DNA of 64,000 bases from Paenibacillus wynnii. Its GTDB lineage: Bacteria > Bacillota > Bacilli > Paenibacillales > Paenibacillaceae. The DNA is taken from the NCBI RefSeq assembly GCF_030812855.1, contig NZ_JAUSTK010000027.1, positions 1-64,000 on the forward strand, given 5' to 3'. Below are positions 25,733-34,397 of this stretch, piece by piece. Every line of letters begins with the position of its first letter. The first letter of the stretch is position 1. The notes under the pieces were generated by a model. That model was not told where the DNA came from and did no database searches. It worked only from the letters and a program-made list of their open reading frames with translations. The position numbers were made by a program, and so were the translations under genes.

Positions 25733-25842
25733 CTTTTTTTATATTCTAACGTCTATTTTTACAGCACAGTTCTACACATAATAGACATTTAGCCATACAA
25801 TAATTCATTAAGCTGTAGCAGCATAATAAAAGGAGAACAGAT

Positions 25843-27183
25843 ATGGGAAAGTATTTCGGAACTGACGGTGTGCGCGGAGTCGCAAACCAGGAATTGACTG
25901 CAGAAATGGCTTATAGTATTGGTCGCTGTGGAGGATATGTATTAGCAGGTAACGTGGAGAAGCCGAAAGTAGTTATTGGAATGGATACACGTATTTCTGG
26001 ACCTTTGCTGGAGTCAGCCCTTGTAGCCGGTATGCTGTCCATTGGGGCAGATGTTATCCGTATAGGTGTTGTAAGTACACCTGCCGTTGCGTATATTACG
26101 CGTTTATTAAAAGCTGATGCAGGTGTTATGATTTCTGCCTCACATAATCCGGTAGAAGATAACGGGATTAAGTTCTTTGGTGGAGATGGCTTCAAGCTTA
26201 CGGATGAGACCGAATTGCGGATTGAAGAACTGATGGATGCCGAAAAAGACGAGCTTCCTCGTCCTGTAGGGTCAGGTCTTGGTACAGTCACTATCGATAA
26301 TGACTCCAAATATCTGTATCTGGATTATTTGAAAACAACGGTATCCAACAATTTTAAAGATATCAAAATCGTGTTGGACTGCGCTCATGGCGCAGCCTAT
26401 GAGCTTGCACCTAGATTATTCAGAGAGCTTGGCGCTGAAGTTATCGCCATCGGAGCTGAGCCTAATGGTCTGAACATCAACGATGGATTCGGTTCCACAC
26501 ATCCGGAGACGCTGCGTGCGGAAGTATTACGACACAATGCTGATCTGGGACTAGCTTTTGATGGAGATGCGGATCGTCTGATTGCCATTGATAATCATGG
26601 GGAAGAAGTGGACGGTGACTTTATTCTCTGTATCTGCGGAGATGCCATGAACCGCGCCGGCAAGCTGAAGGATGGAACGATTGTCTCGACCGTAATGAGT
26701 AACATTGGTTTTTACAAAGCCACTGAGAAATTGTCGCTGAACACTGCTAAGACGGCTGTAGGTGACCGTTATGTAATGGAAGAAATGCGTCGTGGGGGCT
26801 ATAATCTGGGCGGAGAGCAGTCCGGACATGTTATTTTCTTGGATTACAATACTACAGGCGATGGTATTCTGACCGCTATTCAACTGGTGGATACCTTGAA
26901 GGCTTCTGGAAAGAAGCTAAGCGATTTGAAGTCGATGATGACCAAATATCCGCAAGTACTTGTGAATGTGCGTGTACAGGATAAAACGAATTATCCGAAT
27001 AATCCAGCTATTGAAGCGGCTATTATAGAAGTTGAAGGCAAGCTTGGCGACAATGGCCGTGTGCTTGTGCGTCCATCCGGTACGGAGCCTTTGATTCGTG
27101 TGATGGCGGAAGGTCCTAATAAGGATGAACTTGATCAATTTGTAGGACAGATTGTAGAAGTAGTACAACGTGAACTAGTCTAA
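25843..27183 (+). CDS. glmM: Phosphoglucosamine mutase
   Basis: A 446-aa protein with AAAGGAG before the ATG. It shows the phosphoserine loop MISASHNPVEDNGIKFFG (near residue 100), the metal loop DGDADR and the phosphate-binding RPSGTEPLIRVM. It converts glucosamine-6-phosphate to glucosamine-1-phosphate for UDP-GlcNAc and the cell wall. GlmM also binds and inhibits CdaA in Bacillus, which fits this gene order. Confidence 0.98.
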   Translation: MGKYFGTDGVRGVANQELTAEMAYSIGRCGGYVLAGNVEKPKVVIGMDTRISGPLLESALVAGMLSIGADVIRIGVVSTPAVAYITRLLKADAGVMISASHNPVEDNGIKFFGGDGFKLTDETELRIEELMDAEKDELPRPVGSGLGTVTIDNDSKYLYLDYLKTTVSNNFKDIKIVLDCAHGAAYELAPRLFRELGAEVIAIGAEPNGLNINDGFGSTHPETLRAEVLRHNADLGLAFDGDADRLIAIDNHGEEVDGDFILCICGDAMNRAGKLKDGTIVSTVMSNIGFYKATEKLSLNTAKTAVGDRYVMEEMRRGGYNLGGEQSGHVIFLDYNTTGDGILTAIQLVDTLKASGKKLSDLKSMMTKYPQVLVNVRVQDKTNYPNNPAIEAAIIEVEGKLGDNGRVLVRPSGTEPLIRVMAEGPNKDELDQFVGQIVEVVQRELV

Positions 27184-27205
27184 TTTATATCCTATTCCAT
27201 GAATG

Positions 27206-27246
27206 GCCGGTGTGCGGAGGCTAAACTTCGCATCATCGGCTTTTTT
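27206..27246 (+). terminator. Terminator of the cdaA-glmM block
   Basis: GCCGGTGTGCGGAG pairs with CTTCGCATCATCGGC and is followed by six T residues. Confidence 0.85.
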
Positions 27247-27270
27247 AAAATGTAAATAATCTACAGGTCA

Positions 27271-27299
27271 TTGCCAAAGCGATGTAAGGTGCATATAAT
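27271..27299 (+). promoter_or_regulatory. Sigma-A promoter of glmS
   Basis: TTGCCA, exactly 17 nt, TATAAT. Transcription would start near 27306, about 47 nt before the ribozyme cleavage site. Confidence 0.8.
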
Positions 27300-27352
27300 A
27301 GATAAAGTGTCATTCAAGAAGGAAAGCGAGGATCGTAAGGTTTGTTACACAA

Positions 27353-27553
27353 GCGCCAGAGCTTGGTCTTGCGCGGGAGAAAAGGGAAAGCCAATGATTG
27401 CCTGTCAAGGCTGGGCTGAACCGGATCACGGCAGATGTAAGCTGACGAGGTGGAGGTGTTCGAAATGTTCGGCGGGGACCTCCCGGTGATGTACCAGAGC
27501 CGTAAACGAAAGCGGAAAATGGAAGGGCGACCTTTCACACAACGCTCTCGTGG
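27353..27553 (+). ncRNA. glmS ribozyme / riboswitch
   Basis: The conserved core is clear: AAGCGCCAGA at the cleavage site (cut before G 27353), GCTGACGAGG (27440 region), TTCGAAATGTTCGGCGGGGA, CCTCCCGG and GCCGTAAACGAAAGC, then the P3/P4 arm. Glucosamine-6-phosphate acts as cofactor for self-cleavage, and the cleaved mRNA is degraded, closing a feedback loop on glmS. The first peripheral arm (about 27362-27440) is longer than in B. subtilis. The 3' end is approximate. Confidence 0.96.
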
Positions 27554-27774
27554 GTGCAGCAGAAAATGAATATTCATGGGTGTGCGTATTTAGGAGCAAG
27601 AGCGGTCTGCCGCGGCAGGGGAGAAGTCTGTACATTTCATGAGTGATAATTATGAACAGTTTATTTTGTTGAGCGAATGACAACAGAATATATGCTTTTT
27701 CTCAAAACATGCTGCACGGCACGTTTCTTTCCTTACGCCGCCACATTACGACTAATTGGACGGGGGAAATAATA

Positions 27775-29607
27775 ATGTGTGGTATTGTCGGATATATTGG
27801 TAATCAGAATTCTCAAGGTATCTTGGTTTCAGGCTTAAGAAAGTTGGAGTATCGTGGGTATGATTCCGCGGGTATTGCGGTGTTCACTTCAGCAGGATTG
27901 CAAGTTGTTAAGGCGCAGGGTCGCTTGGCGAACTTGGAAGCAAGATTGGAAACTAGCCCATTAACAGGCAGCGCAGGGATTGGACACACACGTTGGGCTA
28001 CGCACGGTAAACCTTCTGATGCGAACTCCCATCCACATACGGATTCAAGCCAGAAGTTCTCTGTTGTTCACAACGGTATTGTCGAAAACTATCTGGATCT
28101 GAAGGAAGAACTGATGGCTGCAGGCTGCCACTTCTCGTCTGAAACCGACACTGAGGTTATTTCTCACCTGGTCGCTCGCGAATATGACGGAGATATTGTC
28201 AAAGCGGTACAAAAAGCTATCACTCACATGCGTGGTGCGTTTGCACTGGGCGTATTAACAGAGTACGAACCAGATAAACTGGTGGCTGTGCGTCAGGCTA
28301 GTCCTTTGATTATCGGTCTTGGCGAAGGTGAAAACTTTATCGGGTCTGATATTCCTGCTTTGCTCGAATATACCCGCAACGTATATATTTTGAACGACGG
28401 CGAAATGGCAGTCCTGACACGGGATGCTGTCGAACTGATGACGATAGAAGGCAACTTTATTTCTCGGGAAATGATTACTGTCGATTGGGATGCTGTAACG
28501 GCAGAAAAAGGCGGCTACGAGCATTTCATGTTGAAAGAAATTCACGAACAGCCTAAGGCATACCGCGATACTATGCGTGGCCGTATTAATGCAGAAGGCA
28601 ACAAGGTTATTCTTCCAGAGTTGAACTTGACTGTTGAACAGATCAAGAACATTCGCAATGTTCAAATCGTAGCTTGCGGTACTGCCTATAACGCAGGTCT
28701 TGTAGGACGCAGCTTGATTGAAACCTTGGTACGTATTCCTGTAGAAAATGACATTGCTTCAGAGTATCGTTACCGTTCACCAATTGTAACTCCTGAGACT
28801 TTGGTTATTGTTGTCAGCCAATCCGGTGAAACTGCGGATACGTTGGCTGCTCTGCGTGAAGGCCAAGCAAACGGCGCTCATGTATTGGCAATCACTAACG
28901 TAGTGGGCAGCTCCATTGCCCGGGAAGCTAATGATGTTCTCGTAACCCTTGCTGGACCTGAAATTGCGGTTGCTTCTACTAAAGCCTACACATCACAGCT
29001 GATCGCATTTACTCTGCTAGGCTTGTATATGGCTGAAGTACGCGGCACACAAAGCGAAGAGCAAGTGGCTGAGATTCTTACAGCTATGCAAGCTCTGCCA
29101 GAGCAAGTGGAAGAAATTTTGGCTCAAAAAGAAGCTATTAAAAACTATGCAGAGCAAATCTCCAAGCATAAGCACCTGTTCTTCATCGGCCGCGGCGTAG
29201 ATTACGCAGTTGCTCAAGAAGGTTCGCTGAAGCTGAAAGAAATCTCTTATATTCACTCCGAAGCTTATGCTGCCGGCGAATTGAAGCACGGTACATTGGC
29301 TCTAATCGAAGAAGGCGTCCCTGTTATTGCCCTGGCAACTGTAGAATCCGTCCTCGAAAAAACTGTAAGTAACATCAAAGAAGTGAAAGCCCGCGGCGCA
29401 GACGTACTGGCAATCACTCATGAAGAGAATGTAACTGACCTGCTTAGATCGGTTGACCAAGCCTTTGTGATTCCTAAGACATTGCCTCTGCTGACTGCAA
29501 CTTTGTCTGTAGTTACGCTGCAATTGCTGGCTTACTACGCTTCCTTGGCTCTGGGTCATGACGTGGATAAACCACGTAATTTGGCGAAGAGTGTGACGGT
29601 GGAGTAG
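27775..29607 (+). CDS. glmS: Glutamine-fructose-6-phosphate aminotransferase
   Basis: A 610-aa protein. I start at 27775 (MCGIVGYIGNQNSQG) because Cys2 must become N-terminal for the amidotransferase; a frame from 27709 adds 22 unlikely residues. Residues 2-240 are the class II glutaminase, followed by two SIS domains and the C-terminal KPRNLAKSVTVE signature. It makes glucosamine-6-phosphate. Its 3' end is the classical Tn7 attachment region. Confidence 0.98.
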   Translation: MCGIVGYIGNQNSQGILVSGLRKLEYRGYDSAGIAVFTSAGLQVVKAQGRLANLEARLETSPLTGSAGIGHTRWATHGKPSDANSHPHTDSSQKFSVVHNGIVENYLDLKEELMAAGCHFSSETDTEVISHLVAREYDGDIVKAVQKAITHMRGAFALGVLTEYEPDKLVAVRQASPLIIGLGEGENFIGSDIPALLEYTRNVYILNDGEMAVLTRDAVELMTIEGNFISREMITVDWDAVTAEKGGYEHFMLKEIHEQPKAYRDTMRGRINAEGNKVILPELNLTVEQIKNIRNVQIVACGTAYNAGLVGRSLIETLVRIPVENDIASEYRYRSPIVTPETLVIVVSQSGETADTLAALREGQANGAHVLAITNVVGSSIAREANDVLVTLAGPEIAVASTKAYTSQLIAFTLLGLYMAEVRGTQSEEQVAEILTAMQALPEQVEEILAQKEAIKNYAEQISKHKHLFFIGRGVDYAVAQEGSLKLKEISYIHSEAYAAGELKHGTLALIEEGVPVIALATVESVLEKTVSNIKEVKARGADVLAITHEENVTDLLRSVDQAFVIPKTLPLLTATLSVVTLQLLAYYASLALGHDVDKPRNLAKSVTVE

Positions 29608-29670
29608 GGTAAAGATGGTTCGGAACTAATTTTTCCGGTGCGAAAAGTTGGGAACCAGTAAAGAAAGTTT
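29608..29670. repeat. glmS-proximal edge of the island with a 20-nt end-type repeat
   Basis: AGTTGGGAACCAGTAAAGAA at 29646-29665 matches the 20-nt tandem repeats at 42408-42467, in the same orientation. The start AGTTGGGAAC also agrees with Tn7 left-end TnsB sites as I remember them. The point 25 nt after the glmS stop, where Tn7 inserts, is 29632, just before this repeat. No clear TGT terminus is visible here. Confidence 0.4.
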
Positions 29671-29674
29671 GGAA

Positions 29675-29712
29675 AAAATACCGATGATGTTTTTACATCA
29701 TCGGTATTTTTA
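29675..29712 (+). terminator. Terminator behind glmS
   Basis: AAAAATACCGATGATG and CATCATCGGTATTTTT pair perfectly over a TTTTTA loop; it can serve both strands. Confidence 0.9.
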
Positions 29713-29888
29713 ATCTCAAGAATTATTTACTTTTAAACAACCGGAAAAGGACAAGAATTTCAGAATGTTACTTCCTTACTAAATCTATTCTAATGTGATT
29801 TTGGTCGATCGATATCTCTTGTTTTTTCTTTGGTTTTTACCCTCAATTAGCCTCTTTCATTTGCACAATAATTTCCCCAAAATGAGCG

Positions 29889-30338
29889 TTATTCATTTTC
29901 AAGAGAAAAATCCGAGGTTAACATAAGTTCATCTAGCCAATTTCTAAATTCAATTTCTTTCTGATGTCCTCTATCTAAGAGAAGCTGAATTAAAGGGAAT
30001 ATCATCATAATAAAACCAAAGATCATTATAATAAAAGTAATTATTATTAGCCATTCTGTAGTATTAAGGTTATGCTCCCACTTAACTTTTACCAATAAAA
30101 ATTTAATTGCTATAGGAATTATAAATAAAATTGAACCAGTAATTCGAGAACTTACTTTTTTTCGATTTAGTTCTCGATTCATTATTGTTATGAGGTGTAA
30201 TATCCTTAATCTACTCAGTTGTGGCTGATCAACAATTAAAAGATTGAATTTTAAGAGTAGATGTTGCAATCTTAGTTTATTCATTTTCCTTAGGAGTTCA
30301 TTATCAATTTTTTTTAATTTTCTTAAAAACTGCCACAT
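29889..30338 (-). CDS. Predicted membrane protein, unrecognised
   Basis: A 149-aa protein with a charged helical N-terminus (LRKLKKIDNELLRKMNKLRL), two membrane helices at about 65-85 and 95-120, and an acidic end. Its ATG follows the stop of the gene upstream by 2 nt. Very AT-rich compared with glmS. It may be the second half of a protein split by a frameshift with the 63-aa gene upstream. No family recognised; it lies in the Tn7-like island near defence cargo, so a toxin or effector membrane role is possible but unproven. Confidence 0.55.
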   Translation of the reverse strand: MWQFLRKLKKIDNELLRKMNKLRLQHLLLKFNLLIVDQPQLSRLRILHLITIMNRELNRKKVSSRITGSILFIIPIAIKFLLVKVKWEHNLNTTEWLIIITFIIMIFGFIMMIFPLIQLLLDRGHQKEIEFRNWLDELMLTSDFSLENE

Positions 30339-30340
30339 TA

Positions 30341-30532
30341 TTATACCAATGATAAATAAGGAATTATATAAAAGTCGTAATCATTTGTTACTCCCCAGAT
30401 TGCAATTGTTATTGCTATAGTTGCTTGAATACCCATGCGAAAAATCCATATAGAAGATAAATATTTTCTTGCGAATTTTTTCGTTGAAAACTCCCTCTTG
30501 TACTCTTTAATAATCTCGTAGTATGTATTCAT
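30341..30532 (-). CDS. Small membrane protein upstream of 29889-30338
   Basis: A 63-aa protein with AGGAG 7 nt before the ATG, a basic N-terminal helix and one membrane segment (GIQATIAITIAIWGVTN). It stops TAA-TA before the ATG of the next gene in a different frame. Together the two look like one three-helix protein broken by a frameshift, or a coupled pair. Confidence 0.5.
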   Translation of the reverse strand: MNTYYEIIKEYKREFSTKKFARKYLSSIWIFRMGIQATIAITIAIWGVTNDYDFYIIPYLSLV

Positions 30533-30800
30533 TGTTCTCTCCTCATGACTTTAATTGTTTAATACAAAATACGAATTTGCTAGATGTATAGTTTCATCAG
30601 AGGAAGAATTACAGGAAACCAGATTCATTTTAGTATTATGTAAGTGTCGAGTTACAAGAGTCTAAATACGCTTGAAGCTTTATATTTCTAGTTTGAAAAA
30701 CACGTCTCATAATTATGATGTTCTCCAATTTCCCAGTTGTAGAAACACTTCGATTAAATGTACTACATTTAAATACTGGAAATTAAGTTAATGTTAATAT

Positions 30801-31177
30801 ATGTTCTGTAACGTCAAAATGTCAGTATTTAGAGTTCCTCCTGGTAAACGGTTTTCTGTTTGTACGAACGGTGCACGTAGGACTTGTGCAGTAGCCCAAA
30901 TCACATACGGTACGGCAACAACTTTCGTTGTCGAAGTTGCAAGACCGGATGACTGGTCAATATCAACGCTTATCCTTCGATCAACTGATCAATCTTCATT
31001 TAGAATTATTGAGCGGAATATTAAGTTACTTCTCGAGAGTCTAGTTGAAAAGAGTGTCACTGGGATCAGTATGTTCTAAATCGATGCAACAATATGAGTG
31101 TCGAAAAGGTTAAGCACTACCAGAGTGATGGCATAAGGGATTGGGTGCAACGACTTGCACGAAAAATAATAACATAA
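30801..31177 (+). pseudogene. TnsE-like Tn7 transposition protein, C-terminal remnant
   Basis: An open frame of 92 codons (30801-31079) reads CNVKMSVFRVPPGKRFSVC, then AVAQITYGTATTFVVEVARP and SISTLILRS. This lines up with the C-terminal part of E. coli TnsE as I remember it (FACRVLF...LPKVGRSRLHLC, GSEFVLLEVDASDGVKMLST). After a frame change a second piece (31094-31177) gives HYQSDGIRDWVQRLARKIIT, like the TnsE end (REDMEGWAERVVREQF). A stop codon directly precedes 30801, so the N-terminal domains are lost. TnsE directs Tn7 to replicating DNA and plasmids. Confidence 0.65.
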
Positions 31178-31205
31178 TGAACCCAGACGAAATTATTTTT
31201 TAGTA

Positions 31206-31235
31206 TTGTAATACTAGAATATATTGTGGTATTAT
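31206..31235 (+). promoter_or_regulatory. Promoter of the type I restriction operon
   Basis: TTGTAA, 18 nt, TATTAT, with the first start codon about 36 nt further on. Confidence 0.5.
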
Positions 31236-31270
31236 TTAGGTGTAAGTTCCTAGTGCTAGAGGGTGATAAA

Positions 31271-32857
31271 TTGATAGAATCGTTCTGGAATATCTGTTTA
31301 CTTCATGATATTAGCTCCCGGGATCAATTACTACGGGAGGCAGTAAGAGTTACTCAGACTAAAAGTATGTTGGAACAACAAGGAGAAGCTTACCAGAGTC
31401 TTCTAGAGCCGGAAGTATTGTTTCGATGGATGAAGGAATATGTAGGCGAAAGAGAATTAGGGCATTTCCCAGGTGATCAAAGTTTATTTTATAAACTGTA
31501 TCAAGCTGGGAAGGATATCGACTTGTTGGAATATGCCCTTCAGACGTTACAGCAAGATCGGGTTACCGGAGGTATCATCGTTCATTCTGGTATCATGGAT
31601 AGGTTTGTAACTATGTGCGATCGGCATCATTATCGATCTCTTCTCATCACGGAGACAGAGAAATATATTCGAGGGCTTGTGGACACGCAGTGTTTCAAGC
31701 AACCCTTCCGGATAACGCTACTCACAGAAAACTATATTTTCGCAAAACTTCTTAAGACCTACTTTGAACCATATCACAACGTTAATATCATTCAAGGATC
31801 AATTTATCATCCGTTGCCGTTAACAGAAAAATTCGAGGCTATACTTACCATTCCAAATTTCGGTATGAAAATGGATGAAGATAATGATGTAATCATTCGG
31901 GACTCCGAGGGCGTGGCAGTTAATCATCTTATTCCGCTCTTGCAGGAGGGCGGTAAGATTAGTGTAACTTTCCCCGCACGGATGATGTTTCAATCGGGTA
32001 GTATCGCGACATGGCGCAAGCAAACGAATGGAATAGTCCCAGTCTGTAATATTAATTTGCTTCCTGATGGGTTGTTTCGTCCCTTCACTTCCATCAAGAC
32101 TTACCAAGTAGAGTTTGGAAGTTCTCCAGTAAAAGATGTACTTCTAGGTCGATTACAGCTCCAGAAGATGACGTTGGTCACTGAACGGGAAATCAACATC
32201 CATTCTGAGCAGTTTCTAATGCTGGATAATTGGCGAATTGACATGTTATTGGAAGAAGATCACGACTTGTTACACGTGTTCCAGCAAGCTGTTGTTCCTA
32301 AGGTGAAACTACGGGACGTAGCAGAAATTTTTCGGGGCAAATCCATCCTGAAACAAAATTTAAAGGCAGGAAGCATTAGGGTGCTGAACATCTCTAATTT
32401 GGATGACGGCGAAGTCATTCTAGACGAACTAGAAACGATTGATGAGGAAGAGCGGAAGGTTAGACGCTACGAGATTCTCAAGGATGACTTGGTAATGACC
32501 TGCCGGGGAACGGTGAACAAACTGGCAGTATTTCCGGAGTCTGAAGGGATAGTCATTGCATCTGCGAATATTATCGTTATTCGTTTCAAATCAACAATTC
32601 TAAGTCAATATGCGAAGATGTTTCTGGAAAGTCCTGTTGGGTCAACGCTTATTCAGAGCTTTCAACGCGGGACAACGGTTATGAATTTGAATCCGGCAGA
32701 TTTGGCGGAGATTGAAATTCCTCTTCTCACGAAGAAGGAACAAAGAGATCGAATTGATAGATATAACGAAGAAAAAGAACGATACAAAACGATTGTCCAA
32801 GAGGCAACAACCCGTTGGGAGCAAGTGAAAAATCAACTTTACGGTGAACTATACTGA
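31271..32857 (+). CDS. Pseudo-methylase/TRD fusion protein of the type I restriction locus
   Basis: A 528-aa protein. I choose the TTG at 31271, 5 nt after GAGGGTG. Residues about 100-330 look like an N6-adenine methylase fold, but the place of the catalytic NPPF motif reads IPNFG (EAILTIPNFGMKMD), so it is probably inactive. Residues about 350-528 resemble one half of an HsdS subunit: KLRDVAEIFRGKSI, a target-recognition region and a closing coiled coil (KKEQRDRIDRYNEEKERYKT). It directly precedes hsdM and is probably co-translated. It may be an extra specificity or regulatory subunit. Confidence 0.7.
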   Translation: MIESFWNICLLHDISSRDQLLREAVRVTQTKSMLEQQGEAYQSLLEPEVLFRWMKEYVGERELGHFPGDQSLFYKLYQAGKDIDLLEYALQTLQQDRVTGGIIVHSGIMDRFVTMCDRHHYRSLLITETEKYIRGLVDTQCFKQPFRITLLTENYIFAKLLKTYFEPYHNVNIIQGSIYHPLPLTEKFEAILTIPNFGMKMDEDNDVIIRDSEGVAVNHLIPLLQEGGKISVTFPARMMFQSGSIATWRKQTNGIVPVCNINLLPDGLFRPFTSIKTYQVEFGSSPVKDVLLGRLQLQKMTLVTEREINIHSEQFLMLDNWRIDMLLEEDHDLLHVFQQAVVPKVKLRDVAEIFRGKSILKQNLKAGSIRVLNISNLDDGEVILDELETIDEEERKVRRYEILKDDLVMTCRGTVNKLAVFPESEGIVIASANIIVIRFKSTILSQYAKMFLESPVGSTLIQSFQRGTTVMNLNPADLAEIEIPLLTKKEQRDRIDRYNEEKERYKTIVQEATTRWEQVKNQLYGELY

Positions 32858-32873
32858 GGAGGACCAAGAAGAC

Positions 32874-34397
32874 ATGGCAACTGCTAATATAGGATTTGAA
32901 GAGAAATTATGGAGTATGGCTGATAAACTGCGTGGGAGTATGGATTCCGCAGAATACAAGCATGTCGCGCTTGGTTTGTTATTCCTGAAATATGTTTCAG
33001 ATGCATTTGAGGAGAAATTCGAGTCACTTAAAAATGAACCCTATGCAGATCCAGAAGATCGGGATGAATACATAGCGGCAAATATATTCTGGGTACCAAA
33101 GGATGCGCGCTGGAGCAACATTAAGAGTAATGCCAAAAAACCAGAAATCGGTCAAATTATCGACCAAGCAATGATCGACATCGAGAAAGAAAATCCCTCG
33201 CTTAAAGGTGTGTTGCCAAAGGATTATGCTAGACCCGCACTTGATAAAACACGGCTCGGCGAAGTTATTGACTTATTCTCGTTCAAAGTCGGTGATGAAG
33301 CAAGTCGCTCCAAAGATGTACTCGGTCGGGTATACGAATACTTCTTGAGTAAATTTGCAAGCGCAGAAGGTAAAAACGGCGGCGAATTCTACACCCCGAA
33401 TAGCGTTGTTCAGCTACTAGTAGCGATGATCGAACCCTTCAAAGGCCGTGTTTATGATCCTTGCTGTGGTTCAGGCGGGATGTTTGTTCAAAGCGAGAAG
33501 TTTGTAGAGGAACACCAAGGTAAGCTTGGCGATATTGCGGTATATGGTCAGGAATCAAACCCAACTACTTGGAAATTGTGCAAGATGAACTTAGCGATTC
33601 GCGGACTTGACAGCAACTTGGGTGAGCATCACGCAGATACGTTTCATAATGACCTGCACAAAAACTTAAAGGCGGATTACATATTAGCCAATCCTCCGTT
33701 TAATATCAGTGACTGGGGCGGGGCTAGACTGACAGACGATGCTCGTTGGGCCTATGGAATTCCGCCTGTTGGGAATGCCAACTATGCTTGGATTCAGCAC
33801 ATGGTAAATAAACTTGCTCCTAGTGGTGTGGCTGGTTTTGTACTCGCCAATGGTTCGATGTCCACGAGCACAACTGCAGAATTTGAGATTCGCAGTAAGC
33901 TAGTCACTGAGGATTTGGTGGATTGCATCGTCACTTTGCCAGGGCAGTTGTTTTATTCGACGCAAATCCCAGTTTGCCTGTGGTTTATGGCCAAGAACAA
34001 AGCTCCTAAAGGACAACGTGACCGCCGTGGAGAAATCCTATTTATTGACGCACGCAAAATGGGGCAGATGGTGGATAGAACCCATAAAGAGCTAACCACC
34101 GAGGATATCAAGACAATTTCAGATATATATCATGCTTGGCGCGGTCAGGTTGATGCGGGAGATTATGAGGATGTTAAAGGTTTTTGCAAAGCAACGAAAC
34201 TTGTAGAAGTTCAAGAGCACGAATATATTCTAACACCTGGTCGGTATGTTGGAATTGAAGATGTCGAGGAAGATAGCGAACCATTTGAGGATAAAATGGT
34301 TCGGCTAACGGCAGAATTAGCTGAGCAATTCACTAAGTCCCTTCACTTGGAGAATGAGATTCGCAAGCAGCTTGGGGGGATTGGGTTTGAGTTCTAA
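32874..34397 (+). CDS. hsdM: Type I restriction-modification DNA methylase subunit
   Basis: A 507-aa protein; start at 32874, with GAGGAGG about 11 nt upstream that overlaps the end of the previous gene. An N-terminal helical domain (EEKLWSMADKLRGSMDSAEY, KHVALGLLFLKYVSDAFEEK) is followed by motif I YDPCCGSGGMFVQ and the catalytic NPPFN. It binds S-adenosylmethionine and methylates adenine in the site chosen by HsdS. It overlaps the hsdS frame. Confidence 0.95.
   Translation: MATANIGFEEKLWSMADKLRGSMDSAEYKHVALGLLFLKYVSDAFEEKFESLKNEPYADPEDRDEYIAANIFWVPKDARWSNIKSNAKKPEIGQIIDQAMIDIEKENPSLKGVLPKDYARPALDKTRLGEVIDLFSFKVGDEASRSKDVLGRVYEYFLSKFASAEGKNGGEFYTPNSVVQLLVAMIEPFKGRVYDPCCGSGGMFVQSEKFVEEHQGKLGDIAVYGQESNPTTWKLCKMNLAIRGLDSNLGEHHADTFHNDLHKNLKADYILANPPFNISDWGGARLTDDARWAYGIPPVGNANYAWIQHMVNKLAPSGVAGFVLANGSMSTSTTAEFEIRSKLVTEDLVDCIVTLPGQLFYSTQIPVCLWFMAKNKAPKGQRDRRGEILFIDARKMGQMVDRTHKELTTEDIKTISDIYHAWRGQVDAGDYEDVKGFCKATKLVEVQEHEYILTPGRYVGIEDVEEDSEPFEDKMVRLTAELAEQFTKSLHLENEIRKQLGGIGFEF

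Noticed and set aside
30341..30532. Toxin-antitoxin pair with 29889-30338
   Set aside because: Both proteins are membrane-type and neither resembles an antitoxin; a split gene is more likely.
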